Origin: Belliella baltica DSM 15883
Lineage (GTDB): Bacteria > Bacteroidota > Bacteroidia > Cytophagales > Cyclobacteriaceae
Reading direction: 5' to 3'
Assembly (NCBI RefSeq): GCF_000265405.1
Contig: NC_018010.1
Coordinates: forward strand, 2,997,501 to 3,061,500
Length of the DNA stretch: 64,000 bases
A model generated the notes under the pieces. The model was not told where the DNA came from and did no database searches. It was given only the letters and a program-made list of their open reading frames with translations. Below, one piece after another: positions 1-8,769 of the stretch. A program made the translations under genes and the position numbers. Each line of letters begins with the position of its first letter. Positions within the stretch are counted from its first letter, which is position 1.

Positions 1-191
1 TGTCCATCAAAAAGGATAATTGCATCACTTGGTGCAAGATGATTTTGTGCTCCAGCTTCAACTTTTCTAGGAATTGGCTCCCAAAACTCAGTTGCCTCAG
101 GCGGTAACTTGATGTCTTTTTGTTGGGCAAAAAGAGGAACAGTTAAAATAAATGTGAAGAGGACAGATAAAGTACTTAATTGAATTTTCAT
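1..191 (-). CDS. DUF1080 (3-keto-disaccharide hydrolase-like) secreted protein, N-terminal part
   Basis: Partial gene running off the left edge; only the first 63 residues are visible. It begins MKIQLSTLSVLFTFILTVPL and has a signal peptide ending around FAQQ. The last visible residues read ILFDG, matching the start of the DUF1080 domain (typically LFDGxxLxxW), a concanavalin-like beta sandwich of exported Bacteroidetes glycoside-processing enzymes. Divergently oriented from the M14 peptidase across about 127 bp. The family assignment rests on a short motif and the lineage, so it is moderate. Confidence 0.6.
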   Translation of the reverse strand, partial: MKIQLSTLSVLFTFILTVPLFAQQKDIKLPPEATEFWEPIPRKVEAGAQNHLAPSDAIILFDG

Positions 192-318
192 AAGGCTTTT
201 TGGTTTGATAAATAGGTTCTTTTTATTGGTCTCTATTAATTTTAGATTCTTAAACCGCTGATGGATTTTAACTTTGGCAAGTCAATTCAAAGGCTTAAAT
301 TTCTTTAAATTTAAATAT

Positions 319-2859
319 ATGAAAAATATTCTACTCCTATTCCTATTTCTCTTTACCTTTTCCAATCTTTCCTTTGCCCAAAAGGATTATTATTTTCCTG
401 GAGAAACATTCACAGATGACATCCCTTCGCCTTATTCTTATTTAGGATACCATGTTGGTGAATGGCATACCCGCTATGACCGCATGGTCGGTTATTTGGA
501 GAAATTAGCGGAATCATCGGATATGGCAGAATTGAAGACTGTGGGATATACCAATCAACTCAGACCACTCGTCGTTTTGGTAATCAGCAATGCAAATAAT
601 ATCAGTAATCTGGAAAATATCAGAAATAATCATTTGAAGCTTGTTGACCCGAAAGTGGATATGCCTGATGTGAGCACTATGCCTGCAATTATCAATTTGG
701 CTTATAGCGTCCATGGGAATGAACCTTCTGGAGGTGAAGCAGCTATTTTATCTGCTTATTGGTTGTTGGCTTCTCAAAGTGACAAGGCCAAAGGAATACG
801 TGATAATGCAGTAGTTATGATTGATCCTGCTATCAACCCTGATGGAAGAGACCGCCATACCAATTGGGCGAATATGCACCGTGGCTTCCCTCCTGTGGCT
901 GATCCATTGGATAGAGAGCACAACGAAATCTGGCCAAGTGGTCGTGTGAATCACTATTGGTTTGACTTGAATAGAGATTGGCTGCCATTAGCACAAGTAG
1001 AGACCCAAAGTAAGATTGCTTGGTATCACTCATGGTATCCAAATGTGGTCGGCGATTTTCATGAAATGGGAACTAATAGCACTTATTTCTTCGAACCTAC
1101 CAAACCATTTGGAAGTGAAAATCCTGTTGTTCCTAGAAAGAACTATGATGAGATCAACAATAAATTCGCTGGCTATTTCTCCAAGGCATTAGATGAAATT
1201 GGTAGTTTGTATTGGACTAAAGAGACCTTTGATAACAGCTACCCAGGATACGGATCTACCTATCCTGATATTCAAGGAGGCTTGGGATTGGTGTTTGAAC
1301 AAGGGAGTTCAAGAGGGCATATCCAAAGCTCTCAAAGAGGTGATATCACGTTTCAATTTACCATCAGGAATCAGCTAAAAATATCCATGGCCACCATGGA
1401 AGCTGGTGTAAAAGAGCGGATTTACATGCATCAGTATTTGAGAGAATTCTTTAAAACAGGAATGGATGAAGCTGCCAAAAATTCTGTCAAATCTTATGTT
1501 TTTGGTGATGAATATGATGAATCAAAAAACAGATTATTCCTAAAGCTACTTTTAGATCATAAAATAAAAGTATATGATAATGATAGAGATATAAGTGTAA
1601 AAGGAAAGCAATTTAAGAAAGGAAAATCATGGGTAGTTCCCACTTCTCAACCACAATATAGAATGGTGAGAACCATGTTTGAGAAAGTGACAGAGTTTGC
1701 AGATTCCGTATTCTATGATGCTTCTTCATGGACAATGGCCTTAGCCTACAATGTTCCTTTTGAAAGTCAATCTGGATTTTCAGCAGGGAAAGAATTGAGC
1801 AGTTTAGAAACACAAGAATTAGCTTTTCCAGAAATAGGAAATTATGTTGCATATATGGTTGATTGGTCTGATTATTTTGCTCCAAAATTCCTTCATGCTA
1901 TACAAAATGCAGGAGTTCACGTTGAATCCAATGCCTTACCATTCACTTCTTTGACCGATCAAGGAGAAAAAGAATTCCCCGCGGGTTCATTGATAATTCC
2001 TACAGCATTTCAAAAAATGAATCAAGCTGATTTGAGAAATATAATCCAAGCTGCTGCAAAAGAATCTGGGCAACATGTATTTGCAAGCACAACAGGTTTT
2101 AGCAAAGCTGGAATTGACTTGGGGAGTAATAATATCTCCGCTATTCAAGTTCCAAAAGTCTTGATGCTTGTAGGGCAAGGGACGTCGCAGTATGAAGCAG
2201 GCGAAATTTGGCATTTGATGGATACCAAAGTAGGAATGCCTATTTCAAAAGTCGATTTGAGTGCATTTGGAAGGCTAAATCTTTTTGATTACAAGACCCT
2301 GATCATGACTTCAGGCAATTATTCTAGTTTATCTTCAGGACAATTGACCCATTTGAAAGATTGGTTGTCCCGAGGAGGAACGATCATCGCTTTGAGATCT
2401 GCTTCTCAATGGCTCCAAAGTCAAGGGGTTATTCAGGAAGAATACTTATCTATAAATGAGGAAACTACTTCAGCGAGCAAGCTATACGCATCAAGAAGAG
2501 ATGAATCAGGTGCGCAAGCCATTGGTGGAAGTATTTATAACGCATATTTAGACAACACACATCCACTTGGATACGGTTACAGAATGACGGAAATACCAGT
2601 TTATAGAAACACGAGCATCTTTTTCAAACCATCAAAAAGTCCTTATCAAACTCCCGTGAGGTATACAGAAAACCCACTTTTGGGAGGTTACATCTCCCCT
2701 TCTAATCTTGAAAAAGTGAAGCAAAGTGCCAGTGTGCTTGTATCTCCTGTAGGAAGAGGAAAAGTAATTAACTTCATCGATAATCCAAACTTCAGAGGAA
2801 CTTGGTTTGGAACCAACAAGCTATTCTTCAATGCTATTTTCTATGGAGATAAAATTTGA
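319..2859 (+). CDS. M14-family zinc carboxypeptidase, exported
   Basis: Exported metallopeptidase of 846 residues. I chose the ATG at 319 because it starts a clean signal peptide (MKNILLLFLFLFTFSNLSFA) directly followed by QKDYYF; an in-frame upstream ATG at 274 would put 15 extra residues before it. Zinc ligands are visible: HGNE (H132, E135) and H248 in DFHEMG; the likely catalytic Glu is E327 in VFEQGSS. The C-terminal third (from about residue 610) resembles the class I glutamine-amidotransferase-like fold often attached to Bacteroidetes M14 enzymes (KVLMLVGQG, LIMTSGNY). Probably acts in the periplasm or outside the cell on peptides. Two hairpins follow the stop codon. Confidence 0.9.
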   Translation: MKNILLLFLFLFTFSNLSFAQKDYYFPGETFTDDIPSPYSYLGYHVGEWHTRYDRMVGYLEKLAESSDMAELKTVGYTNQLRPLVVLVISNANNISNLENIRNNHLKLVDPKVDMPDVSTMPAIINLAYSVHGNEPSGGEAAILSAYWLLASQSDKAKGIRDNAVVMIDPAINPDGRDRHTNWANMHRGFPPVADPLDREHNEIWPSGRVNHYWFDLNRDWLPLAQVETQSKIAWYHSWYPNVVGDFHEMGTNSTYFFEPTKPFGSENPVVPRKNYDEINNKFAGYFSKALDEIGSLYWTKETFDNSYPGYGSTYPDIQGGLGLVFEQGSSRGHIQSSQRGDITFQFTIRNQLKISMATMEAGVKERIYMHQYLREFFKTGMDEAAKNSVKSYVFGDEYDESKNRLFLKLLLDHKIKVYDNDRDISVKGKQFKKGKSWVVPTSQPQYRMVRTMFEKVTEFADSVFYDASSWTMALAYNVPFESQSGFSAGKELSSLETQELAFPEIGNYVAYMVDWSDYFAPKFLHAIQNAGVHVESNALPFTSLTDQGEKEFPAGSLIIPTAFQKMNQADLRNIIQAAAKESGQHVFASTTGFSKAGIDLGSNNISAIQVPKVLMLVGQGTSQYEAGEIWHLMDTKVGMPISKVDLSAFGRLNLFDYKTLIMTSGNYSSLSSGQLTHLKDWLSRGGTIIALRSASQWLQSQGVIQEEYLSINEETTSASKLYASRRDESGAQAIGGSIYNAYLDNTHPLGYGYRMTEIPVYRNTSIFFKPSKSPYQTPVRYTENPLLGGYISPSNLEKVKQSASVLVSPVGRGKVINFIDNPNFRGTWFGTNKLFFNAIFYGDKI

Positions 2860-2912
2860 TTATCCGCAATTGCGCTTGTATGTAATTTGTTAGATAAATG
2901 ATTGCGGATAAT
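2859..2912 (+). terminator. 12-bp perfect inverted repeat after the M14 peptidase
   Basis: ATTATCCGCAAT (2859-2870) and its exact reverse complement ATTGCGGATAAT (2901-2912) flank a 30-nt loop. It starts on the last base of the peptidase stop codon. The long loop makes a simple intrinsic terminator less certain; it could be an mRNA 3' stem. Confidence 0.45.
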
Positions 2913-3025
2913 TATTATCAAGTTATCAGTGGATTAGTTGTCAGTGCACCTAATCACAGTGCTTGCTCTTCTGATTGGAAATATGAAATCATATATTTTC
3001 AATAATAAAGAATTTGCAAGTTAAC

Positions 3026-3074
3026 AAAGGCCTAAATGTTTTCATTCAATTGAAACTGTTTAGGCCTTTATTTT
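3026..3074 (+). terminator. Rho-independent terminator-like hairpin
   Basis: AAAGGCCTAAA (3026-3036) pairs perfectly with TTTAGGCCTTT (3059-3069), followed by ATTTT. The loop contains a second complementary pair (TTTTCA/TGAAA), so the stem may extend. Lies between the peptidase and the radical SAM gene. Confidence 0.6.
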
Positions 3075-3141
3075 CAAAGAGATGAGATAGAAAGTTTGTA
3101 TCTCGAAGAAAATGCCGAAATTTGGAGCAAAATAATTAATT

Positions 3142-5346
3142 GTGTCAGCATCGATTCTTCTTCTCACTCCCCCATTTACTCAGCTAAATACCCCCTATCC
3201 TGCTACGGCTTATATCAAAGGTTATCTTAATTTATTGGAGAAAAAATCCTTTCAGTTTGACCTTGGTTTAAATGTTATTCTTAGAATTTTTTCAAAAGAT
3301 GGTTTAACTGATTTGTTTCAAAGTATTGAACAAAAGGATGTTAAAAAGCTATCCCCGAATAGTCAAAGGATATTGAAATTAAAGACTGATTATCTAGAAA
3401 CCATCACCCCTGTTATAAATTTTCTTCAGTTTAATAATCCAACGATAGCCTACAATATCTGTGATGGAGACTTTTTACCACAGGCTTCCCGATTTGCTCA
3501 GTTGGAGGAGATGGATTGGGCATTTGGAACGATGGGTATTCAGGATAAGGCAAGGCATTTTGCAACACTTTATTTGGAAGATTTGGGAGATTTGATTCAA
3601 GAAGCACTTGACCCACATTTTGGTTTTAGTCGTTATGCCGAACGCTTGGGAAGATCAGCAGTTTCTTTTGATCCTTTGAAGGAATATTTGGATTCTGAGC
3701 CTTCTTTTGTGGATAAGTACTTATTTGAGGAATTAGAAAAAAGCATTGCTGAAACAAATCCGAGTTTGGTTTGTATTTCCGTTCCTTTTCCAGGAAATCT
3801 GTATGGTGCATTGAGATGTGGACAATATATCAAAGCCCAACATCCCAATATCAAGATTGTCATGGGTGGCGGATATCCAAATACAGAGTTAAGAAGTCTT
3901 AAGGAGCCAAGAATTTTTAAATATGTAGATTTTATTACTTTGGATGATGGTGAAAGACCTTTGACCAATTTGATAGAATATCTGGAGGGAAAAAGAGCAA
4001 AAATTGATTTGAAGAGGACTTTTACCTTAATTGACGGAGCAGTAGTGTATTACAATGGCTCTAGAGAAGGTGATATTCCATTTAGTAAGACGGGGACGCC
4101 GGATTATCGAGGATTATTGTTAGACAAGTATTTATCAGTTATTGAAATTGTCAATCCTATGCATAGGCTTTGGTCTGATGGAAGGTGGAATAAGCTTACT
4201 ATGGCACATGGATGCTATTGGAGGAAGTGTTCTTTTTGTGATATTTCTCTGGATTACATTAAAAATTATGAGCCGGTTTCAGCTGTTTTAATCTGTGATC
4301 GGATTGAAGAATTGATAGAACAAACTGGGCAGACTGGATTTCACTTTGTGGATGAAGCGGCGCCACCTGCCTTGATGCGGGAAGTGGCTATTGAAATATT
4401 GAGAAGAAAGCTGAGAATTACTTGGTGGACAAATATTAGATTTGAGGAGCGATTTACCTTTGATTTATGTAGACTACTAAAAGCCTCAGGGTGTATTGCT
4501 GTTTCAGGTGGACTAGAAGTAGCTTCTGATCGACTCTTGGAGATGATGCAAAAAGGTGTCAATGTTGCGCAGGTGGGAAGAGTTGCCCATCATTTTACTG
4601 AATCAGGAATCATGGTTCATGCGTATTTGATGTATGGCTTCCCTACCCAAACTGCTCAAGAGACCATAGATAGTTTAGAAATTGTAAGGCAATTATTTGA
4701 AAATAATGTAATTCAGTCAGGTTTTTGGCATTTGTTTGCAATGACTTCCCATGCACCTATTGGAATAGACCCAGGAAAATTCAGAGTTGTAAAGATCGGG
4801 CCAGAAAAAGGTCTATTTGCGGATAATGATTTAAGTCATGAAGATCCAGAGGGTGCTGATCATGAACTTTTCAGTGCAGGTTTGAAAAAAGCTTTGTTCA
4901 ATTACATGCATGGAATCTGTTTTGATTTTCCGTTGCAAGAGTGGTTTGATTTTAAAATCCCGAAAACAACTGTCTCTCCCAATTTTATCTATAAGGCAAT
5001 TAATGCTGCAGATGAAATGCTCCCCAAACCTAATTCAAAAATGGTATGGCTTGGAAATAAGCCTGAATTAAAAAGTACAACTTTCAATAAAAAAGGAAAG
5101 AAAGTTGAAGGCGTAATTATGGTTGTTGAAAACAAAAATTTCACCTCAGAAATAAATGTCAGTAAGCTAGAAGGAAAATGGTTGATTTCGATATTCGATT
5201 TGATCTTGTTGAAAAAAGATCAAAAGGAACTAATCTTTGCAGAATTTCAAGAAAAGTACGAAAATGATGGAATTGGAAAAATTGAAAATTTGATCAATTC
5301 TAAACTATGGATAGATCTTTTGGATGCGGGATTAGTACTGGTATAA
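3142..5346 (+). CDS. B12-binding-domain radical SAM protein
   Basis: Cytoplasmic 734-residue protein with a GTG start at 3142. The N-terminal half looks like a cobalamin-binding domain (residues about 190-290: SLVCISVPFPGN, GGGYPN, DGE). The radical SAM iron-sulfur motif is C358-C363-C366 in GCYWRKCSFCD, i.e. CX4CX2C rather than the usual CX3CX2C. Later segments (VSGGLEVASDRLL, MVHAYLMYGFPTQT) match the radical SAM barrel. The C-terminal 130 residues are less conserved. The substrate cannot be told; related proteins perform methylations or rearrangements. It stands alone, with a terminator before and after it. Confidence 0.8.
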   Translation: MSASILLLTPPFTQLNTPYPATAYIKGYLNLLEKKSFQFDLGLNVILRIFSKDGLTDLFQSIEQKDVKKLSPNSQRILKLKTDYLETITPVINFLQFNNPTIAYNICDGDFLPQASRFAQLEEMDWAFGTMGIQDKARHFATLYLEDLGDLIQEALDPHFGFSRYAERLGRSAVSFDPLKEYLDSEPSFVDKYLFEELEKSIAETNPSLVCISVPFPGNLYGALRCGQYIKAQHPNIKIVMGGGYPNTELRSLKEPRIFKYVDFITLDDGERPLTNLIEYLEGKRAKIDLKRTFTLIDGAVVYYNGSREGDIPFSKTGTPDYRGLLLDKYLSVIEIVNPMHRLWSDGRWNKLTMAHGCYWRKCSFCDISLDYIKNYEPVSAVLICDRIEELIEQTGQTGFHFVDEAAPPALMREVAIEILRRKLRITWWTNIRFEERFTFDLCRLLKASGCIAVSGGLEVASDRLLEMMQKGVNVAQVGRVAHHFTESGIMVHAYLMYGFPTQTAQETIDSLEIVRQLFENNVIQSGFWHLFAMTSHAPIGIDPGKFRVVKIGPEKGLFADNDLSHEDPEGADHELFSAGLKKALFNYMHGICFDFPLQEWFDFKIPKTTVSPNFIYKAINAADEMLPKPNSKMVWLGNKPELKSTTFNKKGKKVEGVIMVVENKNFTSEINVSKLEGKWLISIFDLILLKKDQKELIFAEFQEKYENDGIGKIENLINSKLWIDLLDAGLVLV

Positions 5347-5350
5347 AATA

Positions 5351-5379
5351 AAAAACCCGATCTACAAGATCGGGTTTTT
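5351..5379. terminator. Bidirectional intrinsic terminator
   Basis: CCCGATCT and AGATCGGG form an 8-bp GC-rich stem with loop ACA, flanked by A and T runs on both sides. It can stop the radical SAM transcript and transcripts entering from the right. Confidence 0.85.
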
Positions 5380-5479
5380 ACTCACTTTAACCACTAACAA
5401 CCATAAAACAAATTCATTATACATATCTGATAAACAGATAATTAAGTATGTTGAACGATGAAAAACATCAAATTGTTTG

Positions 5480-5551
5480 TAGTCCGTACGGGAATCGAAC
5501 CCGTGTTTTATCCGTGAAAGGGATACGTCCTAACCCCTAGACGAACGGACC
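5480..5551 (-). tRNA. tRNA-Glu (TTC)
   Basis: On the minus strand a 72-nt cloverleaf folds: acceptor GGTCCGT/ACGGACT, anticodon stem TATCC/GGATA around loop CTTTCAC (anticodon TTC), and T-arm ACGGG-TTCGAAT-CCCGT. CCA is not encoded. It is identical to the copy at 5581-5652. Confidence 0.97.
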
Positions 5552-5580
5552 AGAAATAGAAAAAAGGTTAATTGATTTTG

Positions 5581-5652
5581 TAGTCCGTACGGGAATCGAA
5601 CCCGTGTTTTATCCGTGAAAGGGATACGTCCTAACCCCTAGACGAACGGACC
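5581..5652 (-). tRNA. tRNA-Glu (TTC), second identical copy
   Basis: Same 72-nt sequence as the neighbouring gene, on the minus strand, separated by 29 bp. It would be transcribed first of the two. The pair is probably a tandem duplication read as one transcript. Confidence 0.97.
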
Positions 5653-5794
5653 ATTTTAGAATCGAATTAACCTCTTTTCCGTAAGGTGATGCAAATATAG
5701 AGGGTTAAATTCATAATGCAAAACCTCGCAAAAAAATATTTGGTTCTAGCTTCCAAAAGCTTGAATATAAGCGGAAAATATTTGTTGATTGGTT

Positions 5795-6083
5795 CATAAA
5801 GTTATCAGTTAATTAGGTTATTGGTTGATTAAGCTATTAGTTAATTGGGTTATCAGTTTATTAGTGAATTGAGTTAAATTGATTGCATTCTTTGTTCATG
5901 GTACTGGGTACTTTGTAAACCACTAGGGTTATTGGTTGATTGAGCTATTAGTTAATTGGGTTACCAATTTATTAGTGAATTGAGTAGGGTTGATTGTATT
6001 CTTGGTACTTTGTACACCACTGGGGTTATTGGTTGATTAAGTTAATAGTTGATTGGGTTATTGAGTTTTCAGTTAATTGGAGA
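5795..6083. repeat. Degenerate tandem intergenic repeat (TTATTGGTTGATTA family)
   Basis: About 290 bp without a gene before GAPDH. Two and a half copies of a unit of roughly 95-110 bp are seen, each beginning GGTTATTGGTTGATT, continuing with GTTAATTGGGTTA and TTAGTGAATTGAG, and ending with GGTACTTTGTA..CCACT. Within the unit a shorter 10-12-bp motif (GTTATTAGTTAATT) is itself repeated. Confidence 0.75.
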
Positions 6084-6105
6084 AACATTTTCATATCAAA
6101 CCTGA

Positions 6106-6140
6106 TTTGTAGTCTTTATAATGCGGGTTTTGTAACTTCG
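6106..6140 (+). promoter_or_regulatory. Possible promoter of GAPDH
   Basis: TAACTTCG at 6133-6140 is one base from the Bacteroidetes -7 consensus TAnnTTTG and lies 23 bp before the start codon. The nearest upstream TTTG (6106-6109) is 23 bp away, slightly long for the usual 19-21. Positional support only. Confidence 0.4.
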
Positions 6141-6163
6141 CAATTGAAAAATAATTACCCGAT

Positions 6164-7162
6164 ATGACTAAAAAACGAGTAGCAGTGAATGGTTGTGGCC
6201 GAATTGGTAGACTTACCATTAAATTACTTTTAGAGCAAGAAGATATTGAATTGGTGGCTGTCAATGATTTAACAGATCCTTCTACTCTAGCCCATTTATT
6301 ACAATATGATTCAATTCACGGAAAATACGCTTTCAAAGTGGAAGAAAAAGATGGTGATTTGATAATTAATGGGAAGCTGCTCAAGATTTTTGCTGAAAAA
6401 AATCCAGCTTTGATCCCTTGGGAATCACTCAATGTAGATATCGTACTTGAGTCAACGGGGAAATTTACAGATTTGGAAGGTGCTTCTCAACACCTTAAAG
6501 CCGGAGCAAAAAAGGTAATCATAACCGCTCCTTCTAAAAGTGAGGAAGTTCCTACAATAGTATTAGGAGTAAATGACCATATTTTGACAGGCAAAGAGCA
6601 AATAATTTCAAATGCTTCATGCACAACCAATTGCTTAGCTCCCATGGTGAAGATATTAGATCAGTATTTTGGAATTGAAAAGGGATATGTTTCTACTGTC
6701 CATTCTTATACCAATGATCAAAACCTACATGATGCGCCTCATCGGGATTTGAGAAGAGTGAGAGCTGCTGCTTATTCTATAATTCCGACTACAACTCACG
6801 CAGCCTTAGCCATGGAACTTGTGTTACCAGAGCTAAAGGGAAAGATAGAAGCATCAGCGATGCGGGTACCGGTACCAGATGGTTCTTTGACAGATTTGAT
6901 TGTGATATTGAAAAATGATACTACCGTTGAGGAAATCAATTCAGTTTTCAAACAAGAAGCAAACGGAAGAATGAAAGGAATTGTAGAGTATATGGAGGAT
7001 CCAATAGTGTCTATCGATATTATTGGAAATCCCCATTCCTGTATTTTTGACTCTGGTTTAACTTCAGCTAAAGGCAATCTAGTTAAAATCGTAGGTTGGT
7101 ATGACAACGAAGCAGGCTACGCCAACAGACTGGTGGATTTGGTGCTAAAATTAAAGGAGTAA
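6164..7162 (+). CDS. gap: Glyceraldehyde-3-phosphate dehydrogenase, type I
   Basis: 332-residue glycolytic enzyme that oxidises glyceraldehyde-3-phosphate with NAD and phosphate. Rossmann motif NGCGRIGR lies at the N-terminus; the catalytic Cys is C153 in SNASCTTNC; the conserved blocks HSYTNDQ, RAAAYSIIPTTT and WYDNEAGYANR are intact. Full length for the family. Monocistronic: a repeat-rich region precedes it and a hairpin terminator overlaps its stop codon. Confidence 0.97.
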   Translation: MTKKRVAVNGCGRIGRLTIKLLLEQEDIELVAVNDLTDPSTLAHLLQYDSIHGKYAFKVEEKDGDLIINGKLLKIFAEKNPALIPWESLNVDIVLESTGKFTDLEGASQHLKAGAKKVIITAPSKSEEVPTIVLGVNDHILTGKEQIISNASCTTNCLAPMVKILDQYFGIEKGYVSTVHSYTNDQNLHDAPHRDLRRVRAAAYSIIPTTTHAALAMELVLPELKGKIEASAMRVPVPDGSLTDLIVILKNDTTVEEINSVFKQEANGRMKGIVEYMEDPIVSIDIIGNPHSCIFDSGLTSAKGNLVKIVGWYDNEAGYANRLVDLVLKLKE

Positions 7163-7186
7163 ACCTTTGTGGTTTACTCCTCTTTT
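7156..7186. terminator. Shared convergent terminator overlapping two stop codons
   Basis: GGAGTAAACC (7156-7165) and GGTTTACTCC (7171-7180) form a perfect 10-bp stem with loop TTTGT, followed by TCTTTTATTTTT. The GAPDH stop TAA (7160-7162) lies in the left arm and the stop of the convergent HPt gene (7174-7176, minus strand) in the right arm. Confidence 0.8.
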
Positions 7187-7527
7187 ATTTTTTCACTGAT
7201 ATAATCAAAAGCTTCTTGCCAAGCATCTAAAAAAGCGTCTAGATGTTCTATAAAGTCATCTTTGAAACCCTTTTCAGCTATGATATTTTTACCCTCTTGA
7301 ATGATATTGCTTAGCTTATCAATTTCAAAAAGGGCTAAGGTAGGTTTTACTTTGTGTCTGATCAGGTGAATAGTTTCTTCATTTTGATCCTCAGCTCCTT
7401 CTAGATATTTTTCTTTTAATTCGATCAAAGATGCATAGATAGCTGCTACTAATTCAGCTTTAAAATCAGCATCTCCATCGGCCATTTCATCGATATTCTC
7501 GAAGTTAATTGGTGGTGTATTACTCAT
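7174..7527 (-). CDS. Histidine phosphotransfer (HPt) domain protein
   Basis: A 117-residue stand-alone HPt protein, predicted to carry phosphate between sensor kinases and response regulators. The phospho-acceptor is likely H58 in LIRHKVKP, matching the HPt pattern HxxK. The rest is amphipathic helix, as expected for a four-helix bundle. I chose the ATG at 7527 (MSNTPP); an upstream ATG at 7548 is also in frame. The chosen start overlaps the end of the upstream flavoprotein gene by 8 bases, suggesting translational coupling. The partner kinase is not identifiable here. Confidence 0.8.
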   Translation of the reverse strand: MSNTPPINFENIDEMADGDADFKAELVAAIYASLIELKEKYLEGAEDQNEETIHLIRHKVKPTLALFEIDKLSNIIQEGKNIIAEKGFKDDFIEHLDAFLDAWQEAFDYISEKIKEE

Positions 7528-8743
7528 TATCATGGGGTTGATTAGCATTTATTCCAGCGAGATATCCGGTAGTCCATGCAGCTTGAAAATTAAAGCCACC
7601 AGTAATACCATCTATATCTAAAACCTCACCAGCGAAAAATAAACCGGGCAAAAGTTTACTCTCCATCGTCTCAGGATTGATTTCTTCCAATTTTACTCCA
7701 CCTGCAGTTACAAACTCCTCTTTGAAAGTGGTCTTTCCTTCGATGGCGACAATATAGCAAAAAAGATTCTGTATTAGTCTATTCAATTGCTTTTTTGATA
7801 AACTGTGCCACAAACTGTCTGAATTGATTTCAGATTTTTCAACTAGATGCTCCCACAGTCTTGTCGGAATGCCAAACAATGGATTAGACTTGACTTTCTT
7901 TTTCGGGTGTTCTGATTTAAATTTTCCTATGTTTGTTTGTAGTTCCTGTTCAGTCCAATCATTCCCCCATCTGATATGTGCATTAGCGTGATAATTTTTT
8001 TCAAATAACCAAGGAGCTCCAAATGCAGAAAGCTTTAACACTGCAGGACCACTTAATCCCCAATGAGTAATCAAAAGCGGACCTTTGTAGGCTAATTTAG
8101 TTCCTTCAAGTTTGATATGGGCGTCTGGAACTGATATCCCCATCAATTCACGAATAGGTTCTTTAGGCGTATTGAATGTAAAAAGTGATGGTATTGGCTC
8201 TGAAATATGATGTCCCAATTCCTGAATCATATTGAATCCAGATACTTTTGGAGATCCTCCAGTACAAATAATCAACCTATCAAATTCAAAACTATTTTGT
8301 TTGCATTTAATGATAAACTTTTTGTTTATATAAAGGATACTTTCAACTCCGCAATTGTAGATAATTTTGATTTGTTTTAGTCTCGCTTCATTTTGCAGAG
8401 CCTGAACAATGGTATCTGAATCATTCGAAACAGGAAACATCCGGCCATCCGCTTCTACTTTGAGGGATACATTTCTGGATTCAAACCATGTAATTGTATC
8501 TTTTACTGAAAAGTGAACAAAAGATTTCTTGAGAAATTTCTCTCCGCGTGGATAGTTTTTGATCAAATGGGAGTTTTCAAACGCTGCATGTGTCACATTA
8601 CATCTTCCTCCTCCTGAGATTTTGACCTTTGATAGGGATTTTGATGTTTTTTCTAAAATAGTGACTTTTGAATGATTGCCACTCGCATGAATTGCCGCAA
8701 AATAGCCAGCTGCGCCTGCTCCTATTACTCCTACTTCTAACAT
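7520..8743 (-). CDS. BaiN/HI0933-family NAD(P)/FAD-dependent oxidoreductase
   Basis: 407-residue flavoprotein of the HI0933 family. The FAD-binding dinucleotide motif GAGAAG is at residues 8-13 (VGVIGAGAAGYFAA). The family signature SGGGRCNVTHA follows near residue 43, and the C-terminal FAD motif is FAGEVLDIDGITGGFNFQ. Length is normal. The physiological substrate of most members is unknown. First gene of a two-gene unit with the HPt protein. Confidence 0.9.
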   Translation of the reverse strand: MLEVGVIGAGAAGYFAAIHASGNHSKVTILEKTSKSLSKVKISGGGRCNVTHAAFENSHLIKNYPRGEKFLKKSFVHFSVKDTITWFESRNVSLKVEADGRMFPVSNDSDTIVQALQNEARLKQIKIIYNCGVESILYINKKFIIKCKQNSFEFDRLIICTGGSPKVSGFNMIQELGHHISEPIPSLFTFNTPKEPIRELMGISVPDAHIKLEGTKLAYKGPLLITHWGLSGPAVLKLSAFGAPWLFEKNYHANAHIRWGNDWTEQELQTNIGKFKSEHPKKKVKSNPLFGIPTRLWEHLVEKSEINSDSLWHSLSKKQLNRLIQNLFCYIVAIEGKTTFKEEFVTAGGVKLEEINPETMESKLLPGLFFAGEVLDIDGITGGFNFQAAWTTGYLAGINANQPHDNE

Positions 8744-8769
8744 TATTGATAAGATCTTCAGCGCAAAGA

